Assembly: GCF_910591885.1 (NCBI RefSeq)
Contig: NC_063275.1
Location: 9,350,501 to 9,414,500, forward strand
Length of the DNA: 64,000 bases
Origin: Bombus terrestris
Lineage: Eukaryota > Arthropoda > Insecta > Hymenoptera > Apidae
Direction of reading: 5' to 3'
The notes under the pieces were generated by a model that searched no databases, was not told the DNA's origin, and saw nothing but the letters and a program-made list of their open reading frames with translations. Position 1 is the stretch's first letter. Every line of letters begins with the position of its first letter. Made by a program: the position numbers and the translations under genes. Positions 36,842 to 48,285 of this stretch are shown one piece after another.

Positions 36842-37984
36842 GAGATAGACAGCCTTTGATAGGTAAGCCGTCTATCGGTGCTGTTTAAGCGGCACACAGA
36901 GCAACTTTAATCAAAAATATTCGAGGACATCGTGTTGATTACTCGTTAAGATTCCAACGATGCTCTTTGGGTCCTATTTAAAATTAATTGCAATCAGGAA
37001 AGCCAAACGTGTAAATAAAATCTTATCGACTCTCTAAAAACATGGACTACGTAAAAGGCTCACATAAATTTGCACCTTGATAATGGATGCACAAAACTTG
37101 TTTTTCCTTGATAAATCCACATTCTGTTCGTGCATTATTTTCGCTTTCTCTTTAAACGATATGAATTGTTCGTTACAAGATTCCATGATCGATAATGTCG
37201 AAAGAAATTCGAGCAATTAAAAGAGAACCGAAGAATATTCTACCGATGCTCGTTATTTAGAGATGTCGCCGTAATTTAAACTTTAAACAGTTAGTTCGTT
37301 AACTTCTCTAAGTGGTTATTTCGTTTCGCTGGTACGAAAATTTACGGTATTGCTCGAGCAATATTTGAAAGAGAAATCGTTCACGTGTAATTGGAATATG
37401 GCACGAAGATTGCGTTATAACTCTCGGAGAGAGGAATATAGGTCACCGAGACTTTTACGCGAGAATTGCGTTAATTGGTTACGTATTATTCAACTTGTTT
37501 AGCAATACGTTAATTGAATGAATTTTCGATTAAAGAAGGTTTTTAATGAAACAGTTAGGTAGTATAAATGTGAATTTAACCTATGGACGAAAACTTATAT
37601 CAGTTTTAAGATACCTACAAATAATTAATTATATTATAATTATTTACATCGTAAATAATGATATTACTTAAAATATATTTATTATATTGTAAGTAATAGC
37701 AGGACAAATTTTAAAATATTTCAAATATTCTATAGCTTGAAGTTGGAAAACATGAATAAACATGTACGAGTTCTAATATATAAAAATAATTATGAACTAT
37801 TATATGCTAATTAGATGGGAAATGATCATCATATTCGTAGGATTTGTAATTGAATAACGTAAAAGTAATGAAATTTAAGTTTTTTCTACATAGAAATGTA
37901 TACATCTTACTTTAATTTGAAATGAATATTGTAGATACGAATATTACAGGAAATAAACACGATAAATTCATTTTATACTTATTT
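36842..37984. other. non-coding DNA with a mild CpG-rich part
   Basis: No gene recognised. The part at 37200-37560 has raised CpG and could be regulatory; 37560-37984 is AT-rich. Confidence 0.4.
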
Positions 37985-37988
37985 TATA

Positions 37989-38569
37989 TGTCGTGTTCTC
38001 ATTAGAGTTAGGGGCGTATAATGAATCTTCACGTGAATTGGCCATCGTTGTGATGTACTATAGATGATATTTACTAATACAAATGTGATTATTACAGAGT
38101 TTAACAAGTAATAGCGGCGATTGAATAATCGAGATGTCGATGACAATGAATTTAGGTTCGATAACGAATCCACGGTCAACGGGATGACGAATGCGATTTG
38201 ATCCACGATTCTAGTGTGACTCAACGTACTTGTCCACTGTACAAGTAGAACTTATCTACTCCTTTCCATACCTCCCTGTACCCCTCAGTTCAATCTTTGT
38301 TTTTAAGGAGAGCTATTTAATTATCCCATACCTCTGTTAAGTACACGTCCCTCCTATGATCGCGGCTACGTTCAGCAAGCCCTTATGTCATTTCGAGCCG
38401 AAGCCCATTATCATAAATCTCGGACACCCATAGTCGGATTAAATCATAAACAACTATTTCCCAGTTTTATTATTTAAGTACAGCTATAATAAAAGGTCTA
38501 GACTAGAGTATTGGGGACCTTCTCAAACATCCCAAAAGAAAGGCCCCGATTATCCTTTCATCTCCGACA
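37989..38569 (+). mobile_element. solo LTR, TATA-targeted family, copy B
   Basis: A 581-bp copy starting TGTCGTGTTCTCATTAG and ending CATCTCCGACA, flanked by TATA (37985-37988 and 38570-38573). It shares the CCACGGTCAACGGGATGAC block and the TTTTTAAGGAGAGCTAT block with the other copies but lacks about 200 bp of the middle. The fold-back element at 38574 begins exactly at the end of the right-hand TATA. Confidence 0.82.
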
Positions 38570-38573
38570 TATA

Positions 38574-39058
38574 CAGGGTGGTTGGTAACAGGTGCTACAA
38601 GCGGAAAGGGAGTGATTCTACGCGAAAAAAGAAGTCGAAAATATAGAATACAAATTTTTCGTTTGAGGCTTTCTTTTCGAGAAAATCGACTTAGAAAGTG
38701 TTCATAGAAATTTAATTAGAAGAGCAGAAGTATGTGTTCGGTAGAATGGGCAATATTTTCAGCAATTTTTGTAATAATAAACTTTATGATTACTTCATAT
38801 TATTTCATTATGTATTCCTAATTTTCCGTTACGGCAAAAACAAACTTAAATCGCGATAATATCTATCGAGACAACGATCTACAGTGAGATCCGTTATAAC
38901 GAGACGTGATAAAGTGCACGCGTACCGAGCGAAAATTCAAAGTCGATTTTCTCGAAAACGAAGCCCCAAACGAAAAATTTTTATTCTATATTTTCGACTT
39001 CTTTTTTCGCGTAGAATCACCCCCTTTCCGCTTGTACCACCAGTTACCAACCACCCTG
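38574..39058. mobile_element. fold-back element family A, copy A3
   Basis: A 485-bp copy flanked by TA (38572-38573, 39059-39060), with ends CAGGGTGGTTGGTAACAGG and, on the other strand, CAGGGTGGTTGGTAACTGG. The left arm is shortened: after GAGAAAATCGACTTAG it jumps into the spacer, removing the part with GGTACGCGTGCAC. The right arm is complete. The left TA is part of the TATA duplication of the adjacent LTR, so this element came in after the LTR. Confidence 0.85.
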
Positions 39059-39060
39059 TA

Positions 39061-40594
39061 TATCATATAAATATATGTTTTCCTGATTTCTATGTCATTT
39101 GATAGCTGGAAGGAACAGTAGCGTTGAATTCAAAACAGTAATGAATTTAAAAATAAATTTTTAGAAGAAAAATAGAGATTTTGTAAAAAGTCAAGGATAC
39201 TTCTAGTATCACGACGATCGGTACTTGTGAAATGTTTGAAAGACAAGAAAAAATACATTAATATTTTCCATATTCTATACATAACAGTGCACTTAAAAAC
39301 TATATACAACTATTTCTACATTAAAACATTAATATCTCTCTACGTTACATACAAATATTTCTGCAAATGACAAATTTACGAAACAAAAAGGAATGCAATT
39401 TGCATTGAAGGGCTAACGTTCTGAATTTCCATTTCCACTTTACATTATTCGGAAAAGTGCGTTGAGCTATTCAAAGCTAAAGTTTCAATCCTAATTATGT
39501 AACCATGAGAAGGTAACAATTCCCGCAAATAACCACGAAGTAGCTTCGATCGTGCATAGTGATTTGTAACTTCTCATTAACTCGAGCCGGACGCCGCTGT
39601 TCGATATACATGGTGTGTTACGAACACGTGACACAATAGTGTACATATTTAATGCGTTGAAAACTAGTAAATGCTCAGCTTGTTACGTAACTTGTTTTCA
39701 AAAGTGTCGGAAAATTTCTAACGAGAGCGTTCGAGCGAACAGCGGCTCGTACGTTGAAATGGCTTGTTTCTCTGGCTTCGTCTCCTGGGATTAATTAAAA
39801 GCGAAAACTGCTCTGAAGATGAAGAAAAGAACTAAATGTATTTTTAAAATTCGACATGCTTTTAGAAATAAATATATTTGTACACTTTATATGTTTTATA
39901 ACTATTTGAGAACAATTATCTTTTAATAAAAAAAAATGTAGACTTTGTATACGGAAACACTCAATAACCTTTTTTTATTAAATTAGTCACATAAACCTTC
40001 ATCTGTAATAGTGTTAGCTTAAACTGAATCTCGACTCCTTTTTCCGAATATATTTGAATTTGAAAGGTATATTTTCTAAAAACGTTTCCTTCAGGTATCT
40101 TTTTACAGAGAAAAGGTAAAGTTTCACAGAATTTTGGGAAAAAGAGTGCGGTGTGCTAATACGTTTAGCAAGTAATGGAGATTCTTTCTCTATGCAAATT
40201 CGTTGAGTGCACCGCCATCATTGACGTCACACTGCTTTAATTCCAAAAAGCGTAGGACGCTCAATAAGTTTGCAGTGACCAGCTGTGCCTCACCATAGTT
40301 ACCACTTAGTGTAATTCTCCTCGATATTGCAATATCTTGTACATTATACGGGGAAAATTAATGAAATTCCTATCGTAGATCAGCCCGAATTGAAAATCAT
40401 AGGTCGATAATTCCCCTAATGCTATGTCACGAGTTACGTTAATTTTCTTATTGGATATTATCATGGAAATTGCTTCGTAGTTTCGAAGAAGATAAACTGA
40501 TATAATTATAAACTTCAAAAATAAAAATTTTACAGAAATATGTTAATCTTTGCATAAAAGTGAGGAGGATATTATACATGTGTATATATATATA
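39061..40594. other. non-coding DNA with a CpG-rich island at 39540-39830
   Basis: No gene recognised. The part at 39540-39830 is CpG-rich and contains balanced, non-repetitive sequence that could be a regulatory element. The remainder is AT-rich. Confidence 0.4.
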
Positions 40595-40596
40595 TA

Positions 40597-40830
40597 CAGG
40601 GTGTCCACTGTATACCCAATAACGCGGTCAATCGATTAGGGCGTAATTCTGCCTGCCGGAAATGAAGAATCAAATGTTTTTGTATGTGAGCCTTCGCTGC
40701 GATTGTTAAAATGCAAATATTACGATCATACTGCGAATATTGCTGGATTTCTGGGAAATTTAGAAGTATAAAAATGCACGAAATGTGTAGAACTATATGT
40801 ATTGAAATTATAGCATTCATTGTATTTAGT
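40597..40830. mobile_element. partial DNA element with TACAGGGTG terminus
   Basis: After a (TA)n tract comes CAGGGTGTCCACTGTATACC, the same style of end as the fold-back families, followed by about 200 bp of more mixed composition. No partner end was found; it is probably one arm of a truncated element. Confidence 0.4.
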
Positions 40831-40959
40831 ATTTCTTACCATTGTTTAATTATGTGTATTTATAAGAATATGAATTTGCATTAGTATTCATATTTCTAGT
40901 TCGGATTCAATCAATAATTTAGTAATTTAATAATTCAGTAATTCGATAATACAAGCATA

Positions 40960-41660
40960 TAATAATACAATAGTTCAACTTTTATCCTTAAAAATATACT
41001 GTTACGTCGCGTGAAAAGGTCCGCGCGATGCGATGTGATGTCCTCCGTCGGCGGAGTATGACCGTCATTGTCCTGGACGGAATTCCGTTCATCCCGGCCC
41101 AGTGGATCTGGAGCAATTGGCTGATCCAAGACGTTGTGTAACGTCGAATCAGATGGTTGGGATGCTGACGCTGCGAACGTGGTTGTCCGATCGCGAGTAG
41201 TTGACACGTTGCGAGTGTCAAGCGGTGAGCTCCACGTGGTATGCGACGGGATCGACGTTGGAGTTGAAGCGACGATTTCCGTCGGCGGAGTATGACCGTT
41301 GTTGTCAGTTCTCTGGACATTATTAGATGGGTCACTGCTACACTTGGGTGTCGACGGGTTAGATGGTCGTTTGCCCTCCATGAGCTCCCTTATCCTATTG
41401 GCCTGGGAAATGTGAAGTTTGAGCGCTTCTAGTTGTTGGGCGAAATCAGCTTCCTCGAGTTCATATAACTCGTTTTGGATTGATTGAAATCGGTTCCAAC
41501 CGTCCTGAAGTATAGCTTGAGATGATTCAAATATGCAATCTCTTGCATGCCTGACTGTTCATATCTATCGATGCGTTCCCTTACAATCGTTAACGTGCAT
41601 TCGAACAGTTTATCGCGTTTTCGGCGTATGCTATTAACCTTTGACTTGGTCAGCATGATT
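40960..41660 (-). pseudogene. LTR retrotransposon gag remnant, BEL/Pao-like
   Basis: On the minus strand a protein starts at 41656 (MLTKSKVNSIRRKRDKLFEC) and, after a frameshift near 41520, continues DGWNRFQSIQNELYELEEAD, FAQQLEALKLHISQANRIREL and then a Ser/Thr/Pro-rich tail. A basic N-terminus followed by a coiled-coil with W..FQ..Q.ELE is typical of BEL/Pao Gag. The tail contains a duplicated GHTPPTE motif, encoded by direct repeats at about 41042 and 41279. The reading frame stays open to about 40960 by chance past the element's likely end near 41002. Pol is absent. The family call is moderate; another LTR class is possible. Confidence 0.5.
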
Positions 41661-42245
41661 CGTGATGTGGACCGACTTGCAACCTTCTCAAAGTTGATTA
41701 CTCAGTTACGTTGGGACGCTGCCTGGGTGCGTGCCTCGATCAATGTGTATATTTCTTCGAAGGTGTTGCTCCTGACGTCACTGGCCTTGATGGAGTGATA
41801 CACTTCCGCTGTTGGATTCAAAGGGAACACGTGACACTGTGTGTGGTCACTTTACTTGACACTGGCACGTTATCCGGCTTGAAGGACCATGTAAATTCGA
41901 CCAATCGCGGGGAGACGCAATCGCGAGGAAACACGTCAACGGGAGTCGTAAATTCCCGTTACGATTATAATAATCGACGCCGCGAGTAGATCGATCCCCT
42001 GATTTCCGTTAAGACAATAGGGGTGGTTGAAATAATATAACTCCGTGATTTGCAGTGTTATAATTATATATTTTCTCCAACAACTTCATATAATCACACA
42101 CACTAGTAACGTCGCTGAATATGAGGATTGCCTTGATCTTGCTCAGATTCTGATTGCCAATCTGATAGATGAAGGTTCTCTTGTCGTAGTAGACGTAGCG
42201 ATTGCATACTAGCATTACATACTAGCATTTTCTACAAAAGTAAAA
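41661..42245 (-). mobile_element. 5' leader and probable LTR of the BEL/Pao-like element
   Basis: Upstream of the gag remnant on the minus strand. The part at 41820-42010 (GATCGATCCCC, AATTCCCGTTACGATTATAA, GTCAACGGGAGT) is shared with 59280-59500, where it again lies upstream of a gag start, so it belongs to the leader. Beyond 42010 the sequence looks like an LTR, with a direct repeat of ACTAGCATT near 42205-42230, but LTR ends were not fixed. Confidence 0.45.
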
Positions 42246-42672
42246 GTAAAATTCGACGCACACAAGCAGATCACTACTTAATTCCATTCCTCGAACCGTA
42301 TTTACAGTAACACGAATAACAAACGTTTATTTCGGGTCATTTCCGAAAGGTCATTAGTGAGATGTAATGGTCCGATCGGTTGAGGACCACTCGGAGAATT
42401 TAATCATTTCGAGAACTTATTATTTCTTTCAGACATCGATCGCACTCCCACCGCCAAGAGTGGGCTTGGTGCATGGAAGGACATGGACGATATCTAATGA
42501 GCATGCTAATAGCATTTTTTTGCGTTCAGTGGAAACCATTAAATATTCATATTTTTAGGACTATCTAGGCTTGAACTCTCCTGGACTTTTCCGAGTCTAA
42601 TAAGGTCAACGTTTCGACCGTATGTCGTTTTGATAACTTAGCGACATTTTAGACGAATCCTTTCTTTATTCT
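42246..42672. other. non-coding DNA
   Basis: No gene or repeat recognised between the retrotransposon remnant and the piggyBac element. Confidence 0.45.
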
Positions 42673-42676
42673 TTAA

Positions 42677-43330
42677 CATGTTGACTGCCACGCGTGTTTT
42701 CAAAGAAATCTCCGTCAGGCCACGCGTGCAGCAGTACCAAGCGTTCTCTGTTAGATGCTCCCTTCGATATTTTAGTAACGCGAGTCGCTCATGCGGTGGT
42801 CTTAAGAATGATCTTTCGTTTCGTTTATTCGCAACATTAAAACCACTAGCTGTTGTTGAATATAATGAAGGAAAGTGTGGTATAGATTATTCCGACCAAA
42901 TGGTTTTTTATGCCACCATAATTAAAAAAGGAATCAAATGGTACAGAAAACTTGGCATTCGACTCCTTCTGGGAATTTCCGTTGTAAGCGCTTTGACGGT
43001 TTACAAAATTGCAACAAGGAAGAATATAAATGTTAGAATATTTAGACAATTATTAGTTGCAAAATTATTAGGGTTGTCTGAAAATACAAAAAATCCTTGT
43101 CCTCGACGGAGTCGACATAATATCGCCGTTCGGAAAAATGATTCTGGAAGAAGCATTAAACGCGCATGCAAACTATGTTATGCAAATAAAAGACGTGGAA
43201 TGGAACGAACAAAGGTACAAAAGAATTTGAAGAAAACAACAACTTATTGTCTAAATTTTCCCGACCAACCTCAGTTATGTATAGAATGCTTTAAAGTTTT
43301 ACATTCTAAATAATTTTTTAATAAACCATT
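42677..43330 (+). mobile_element. piggyBac deletion derivative, copy 2 (right end lost)
   Basis: Begins after TTAA (42673-42676) with CATGTTGACTGCCACGCG, the same terminal repeat as the copy at 15141-15961. It aligns to that copy in inverse orientation along its length but diverges after about 43325, so the right terminal repeat and TTAA are missing. The internal deletion that removes the catalytic core is shared by both copies, which points to spread of an already deleted, non-autonomous form. Confidence 0.85.
42678..43313 (+). CDS. piggyBac transposase C-terminal fragment, open 211-residue ORF
   Basis: An uninterrupted 211-residue frame starts with an ATG inside the terminal repeat. The first 48 or so residues are a by-product of 5' element sequence. 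From there it reads LKPLAVVEYNEGKCGIDYSD, GIKWYRKLGIRLLLGISVV and SALTVYKIAT, the segment after the catalytic core in piggyBac transposases, and ends in the Cys-rich domain with CKLCY, YCLNFPDQPQLCIECF and a final H. That domain binds the terminal repeats in characterised piggyBac proteins. All catalytic aspartates lie in the deleted part, so it cannot transpose. It is most simply a decaying deletion copy that is still open by chance or youth; a repressor-like role is only a possibility. Confidence 0.6.
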   Translation: MLTATRVFKEISVRPRVQQYQAFSVRCSLRYFSNASRSCGGLKNDLSFRLFATLKPLAVVEYNEGKCGIDYSDQMVFYATIIKKGIKWYRKLGIRLLLGISVVSALTVYKIATRKNINVRIFRQLLVAKLLGLSENTKNPCPRRSRHNIAVRKNDSGRSIKRACKLCYANKRRGMERTKVQKNLKKTTTYCLNFPDQPQLCIECFKVLHSK

Positions 43331-46300
43331 TATTTTTACAAATAAAACATCCTTACTTGTCCTTGCTCTAGACCCATTTTAGATACTGCATTCGTAATAA
43401 TAATGTGGATCAGAAAATTGCTACCGGCCCTCATATAACGCGATTGCAAAATTACTTTAAGTGATTTTATATATATGAGCCTCTCAGAAGCTAAACCGAT
43501 CAATTGTACTGTCTGTTAATTTCATATTTACACTATATATGTACACAAATAATGTTCGATTCTGAAAAAAAAATTATGAAAAGAATATTATTAGTACAAA
43601 TTTATTAGAAGAAGATGACATAAATAATAGTAAATACCAAAATAAATTTAGAAAATTATGTTTTCAACATCATGACTTTTCTACTTTATAGTTTACAAAG
43701 TTAATCAGTGTGGCTTCTAAACATATTTCCCATATATGATAGTAAATTTTAGAGGTGCAAATCATATTATTGTCTTAATCCTATTATTGTCAATCTCCAC
43801 AGTATGGTATACGTAAGAAATGCCAGCTATTCTGATAAATACATCGTAAGTAGGTCTTGGATTCGAAAGTCTGAACGAAAACAGACGGGACCGGTAGATC
43901 GGTCAATGACAGTTTTCGAGCATGCACATATATTTGCATCAAAGATTAGTATATCGGGGGACTGGCAAAAGGATTGGCACATACAAGGTAAACAAATAAG
44001 ACCAGTATTTTTAATTGATTTACCACGCTTGTCTCTCGTGCTTTGTCCTAAGTTCGACTTATTCGTGATATGCAAATATACTTATGCATTTTTCAATTGA
44101 TTCGCAAATCTAGTTATGCACTAATTTTTATACGATAATAAAACTGTACGCACAATGTTGCAGTTATTTCTGTACAAAATTAATAATGTTATTTCAAAAA
44201 TGAAATTTTATTTAGTTTTCATGCTGTAGGTTCCATATTACACGAAATTCGTACAACCCAAAACGAATGCAACTTATCTCACCTCTTATAAGTGATCCTA
44301 CTGTATTATTTTACTGCGATGAGTTAATCGATTAATTCGACTGTTGCATTTTTCTTTTTTTATTAAAAAGATTATTGAAAACAAAAATTTTGCTCAACAG
44401 AAACACTTGCTTCATATTTTCGTTACATATATTTAATATAAAATTTAATTTAAGATAAAACTTTGCTCATATTTGGGCGACTTGGAAACCCGGATTTTTT
44501 GGATATCTTTGTGACGTCATCAGTCTGCTGCACAGTCATGTACATGCATGGTATATATCAGACATCATATACGTACGTGATATTTACACGCGGTATGTCG
44601 TAGTTATATTGGCGAGTTAAGAAAGTGCGTAGCGCCGTTGCATGTTTGTGACATCACCGTTCTTCGGATATATTCGGTACACGGTTGGAAACGTTCGGTA
44701 TATTAATTTTCAATTCCTTATATCTTTTCCATTTGTAATCGTTTTTAAGAAAAGAAATACGCGTCTAAAATATTTAACTGCTGAATTCATTTGCATAATT
44801 AATAAAAAATATACAACAATCGAATTATCCAAATTTTAATAATTTTTCGAAAAAGAAATCGGAAAATGATTAAAAAGTTGAAACTAGAAAACAGCATGTA
44901 TGGTAAAATAAGTAAATACGACAAACATTTTACGATTACAAATTTTTTAATGTTACATATCGTCAGTTTGCTAAAATGGTGACTCATTTAAAAAATCGTC
45001 AATTTTTAGATATCTGTATATTAAATATTTACATTCGAAAGATATTTTAGTATTATATATGGTTATAATTTGTGTATTTTTTATCATTACAATTTTTCTA
45101 GTTCGATTGAATCCCTTTTGGTAATTATTATCATCGGTCAGTTGAAAAATCATCCATTTTGTCTAAAATTCTTTTTTTTCATTTTTTTACTAATATCATA
45201 ATCATATTATTACTTCGACTTTGGGAATCACAGTTACTCACGTCGAAATATTTTTATTTCTATCTTCCCTCGATCTTTCCCATAAATTGTCCACAAGTAT
45301 TTCTTTAATCTCATCAATTTCTTAACACCAGACTAACACTGTTTATGTATTTACGGAAAATGTAAAGCTATAAAAACGTGCACAACGTGGCAAACATGAA
45401 AAAGTATAGAATATGTAATCTAAGATATAATATCCGTTATAATATCTGGTGAGTTAGACAAGTCTGCTTAGCTTCCACTTGCATAAACAACCGTAATCTG
45501 ATTATTACTGTGCATATTTCAAATGTTCAAAAAATTGAGTCAAATAAATTCTAAAAATATCTTCCATCTATTACTACTTGTACTGAATTATAATAATCGC
45601 TCTCGCTTGATGAAAGACGATATATCTCGTCGTGCATTTACAATGTATTAATATAATTCAAACGAAACTGCGAAATATCATATTTTTGCAAGGAAAGGAT
45701 CATTAGCATTATTACATGTTAAGATTACATCTAACCGTAGATTCCCTTTAATGTATTGCGAAATGTATGATTTTATATAATTATATATGGTATTTCTATG
45801 ATTTTACAAAATACGTATATGGTATAAATTGAATACGACTTCCGTATCATTTAACAATTTCCATAATAAACTAAGAGGAAGGAGGAAAAGATTTGATATT
45901 TACTGTTTTTCGCGAGATTCATCAGTACCTGAGAATATAATAATATTGGCTGGATGTCAGAGTTACGTCGGATCGGGTTTCATTTCGTTACTCGACACAG
46001 GTAGGTAGGAGTTTTACTGCCGATATAAACTCGATTTATGCCTGACTTCCTGCTCTGCGATGTGGATTGCGTGGCTAATCGATAAAGCAACTCCGCCAAA
46101 CGCAGTTTCGAGAAGACGTCAATAGTAAAATTATAGTTCTTCAATATGCATGTATATCTATGTATATAAGCACTTACATCGCCCTTAATAAATATTAGAA
46201 GACTTACAGAAAGTAATTTTATGCTTAGGAATATTTAGAAAACTATTTAAGAATTACTATCTGATTAAAAATTTATACTGGCACTTACAAAAATATATTT

Positions 46301-46504
46301 GGGCATTTACCGAAGAAAATATTTTTGTCCGTGTATATGTATTATATAAAACATTCTGCAATTTCATTGGCGGTCGAATGAGACGCTATAAGTCCCGATT
46401 GTCATAATTATATTGGCAAAATTTGAAACCAGTCTAAAGATATGTACAGAGGTTGCAAAATATTTGTTACAAGCAAATAAAATACTAATAAAAATTAGTA
46501 TATG
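43331..46504. other. AT-rich non-coding DNA
   Basis: Over 3 kb without a recognised gene. The parts at 43800-44075 and 44480-44700 are somewhat richer in G+C, open for 82-98 codons, but have no motif. Confidence 0.5.
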
Positions 46505-46508
46505 TATA

Positions 46509-47381
46509 TGTTCGTTAGAATTTTGGGAGCGTAATAATTCTTCGTTTAAATTAGCCATCGTGTTGCACAAGAGAGATTATATTTACATATGACTTTTACA
46601 AAGTTTAACCAATAATAAGTTTAACGAATGCTATTGTCAATGTTCTTGGGATCAATAACTGTTGAAGTGGTCACCACTTCTACGAAAACTCTACATCTGG
46701 TCTTTTTAGTTTTCTCAAGCGCTGAAGCCATCGACAGCATATAGACAAAAGACTAGCATGAAGGCAGACCATAAACAGTAGACAGGCGACGTTGGCTTCG
46801 GGGTTTCCAGTTATAAGGTAACACTGCTAGCGTGCGGATCGGGACCAGCTCAAATTGTATTCCTACTTATTATTACACTTCTCTATTAAATTAAATATAT
46901 ATATTTTGTACCTTACACTTTATCCACGCGTTTTATCTCTTTATACATCTAATAACGTCAACAATAACGAATCCACGGTCAACGGGAAAACTCTTTGTAC
47001 AATGGAATATATTTTGTAGCACGCAGACACGTTAGCTCAGACGCTGGGTTACTTTCAGACTGACTGCCTAGACGATAGCAGTAAACTCTCCAAGGTGATC
47101 AGAAGAATAAAAGACTGATACGGTCACATTTGTCAATTACATATTGATCGGGGATATCAACAAAATTCCAGGCGCCGTAGGCAGATCCGCGTAAAACCGA
47201 TATTGCTCCTGGCCGGGGCTTGTTTGTTAATACAGCGTGTGTCCCACAATACTGGCAATTCTCTGTTAGGTAAAACGTTTATCCTCTGACCGTGGCTACG
47301 TTCGGCGACCAGTTATGTCATCTCGAGCCCAAGTATTGAGGATCTTCCCAAAGAAAGGCCCGATGTCCCTAATCTCCGACA
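46509..47381 (+). mobile_element. solo LTR, TATA-targeted family, copy C, itself interrupted
   Basis: Starts TGTTCGTTAGAATTTTGGG and ends AATCTCCGACA, flanked by TATA (46505-46508 and 47382-47385). It carries an inserted second solo LTR at 46660-46963; the host copy without it is about 564 bp. Shared blocks include CGAATCCACGGTCAACGGG, GGGATATCAACAAAATTCCA (about 47151) and the CGTGGCTACGTTCGGCGACC region. Non-coding. Confidence 0.82.
46660..46963 (+). mobile_element. solo LTR with ATAAC target duplication, nested in copy C
   Basis: A 304-bp sequence starting TGTTGAAGTGGTCACC and ending AACGTCAACA, so its termini TGTTGA and TCAACA are inverted repeats. It is flanked by the 5-bp duplication ATAAC (46655-46659 and 46964-46968). 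The uninterrupted target, CAATAACGAATCC, is visible in the other copies of the host LTR, which confirms the insertion precisely. A TATA-like run (about 46893-46905) lies inside. A 5-bp duplication fits Copia, BEL or Gypsy; the class is undetermined. Confidence 0.88.
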
Positions 47382-47428
47382 TATAATATGAATAGTCGTT
47401 TTACTCATATAATTAGTATTAATGATTG

Positions 47429-47807
47429 TGTAACGACACATGATTTAGAGGGCAAATCAAATCATGTTGTTCTGTCCCGGAGTATCAAGACCGTTAGAAT
47501 ACAAGTAATGTAAACTTCGGACAAAACAATGTCGCCGCTACAGGCAACCGTCGGGTTAAAACAAATTCGAATTTTCCGACTCTCCCCCGACCAGTATAAA
47601 TAAACAGACACGTCCGCGGACGACTAGAATATAGTACAGTATCGGGCGAGTATTCACAGAAATCAACAGCGCTAACGGGTATCTCCGCAATACTTATATC
47701 AAGTGTATGTATGTCTATTTAATTATTCGAAATACATATAACGAGCTGTGACAGCAATAATTTGCTCTCATTATTTCGTACTATCCATAAGCGGTTAAAC
47801 CTCTACA
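47429..47807 (+). mobile_element. possible solo LTR with TATA box
   Basis: The segment starts TGTAACGACACATGATTT and may end AACCTCTACA, giving TG...CA ends. It is richer in G+C than its flanks and contains TATAAATA at 47595-47602 followed by GC-rich sequence, a typical LTR promoter layout. The flanking tetramers ATTG and ATGG differ by one base, so the target duplication is not proven. Confidence 0.45.
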
Positions 47808-48285
47808 ATGGTATACTGAATATCAAAGCTCATTAATAAGATGGCCAATTGACCATTTCAATGCTTTTGTGATCTCTGCGAAATATATTGGATATCCTGT
47901 AATTCTTATATACAGTGATTCGCATTAATATTCGGACACTATGATATACGAAATATTATCGCTGCTTACTGTTCTTACAGTAACGTTAACGAAATAAATG
48001 TGGTATCATGTATTAAACAGTGGTAGTTGAGAAAATATAGTTTTTATTTATTTGATACGCCTATATTTTTAAATAATATTGCATAAGTGAAATAATGTAC
48101 AAATTTCACGTCATAAAAATATTCGGACACGTTATTTCCTTCACAGTGAATTCGCTTAATAAATCTTAATAAACTCGCTGTCTACGTTATTTGGATGATA
48201 GTTTACAAACATTGTTTCACTGCGTCATCAAAAAAGCTTAGTTTCGTCTGATATTTCATTTCAGCACATAGGAAGGTCAGTGAAA

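Noticed and set aside
41547..41989. Two plus-strand frames of 83 and 92 codons
   Set aside because: They are antisense to the gag remnant and its leader, and show no motif.
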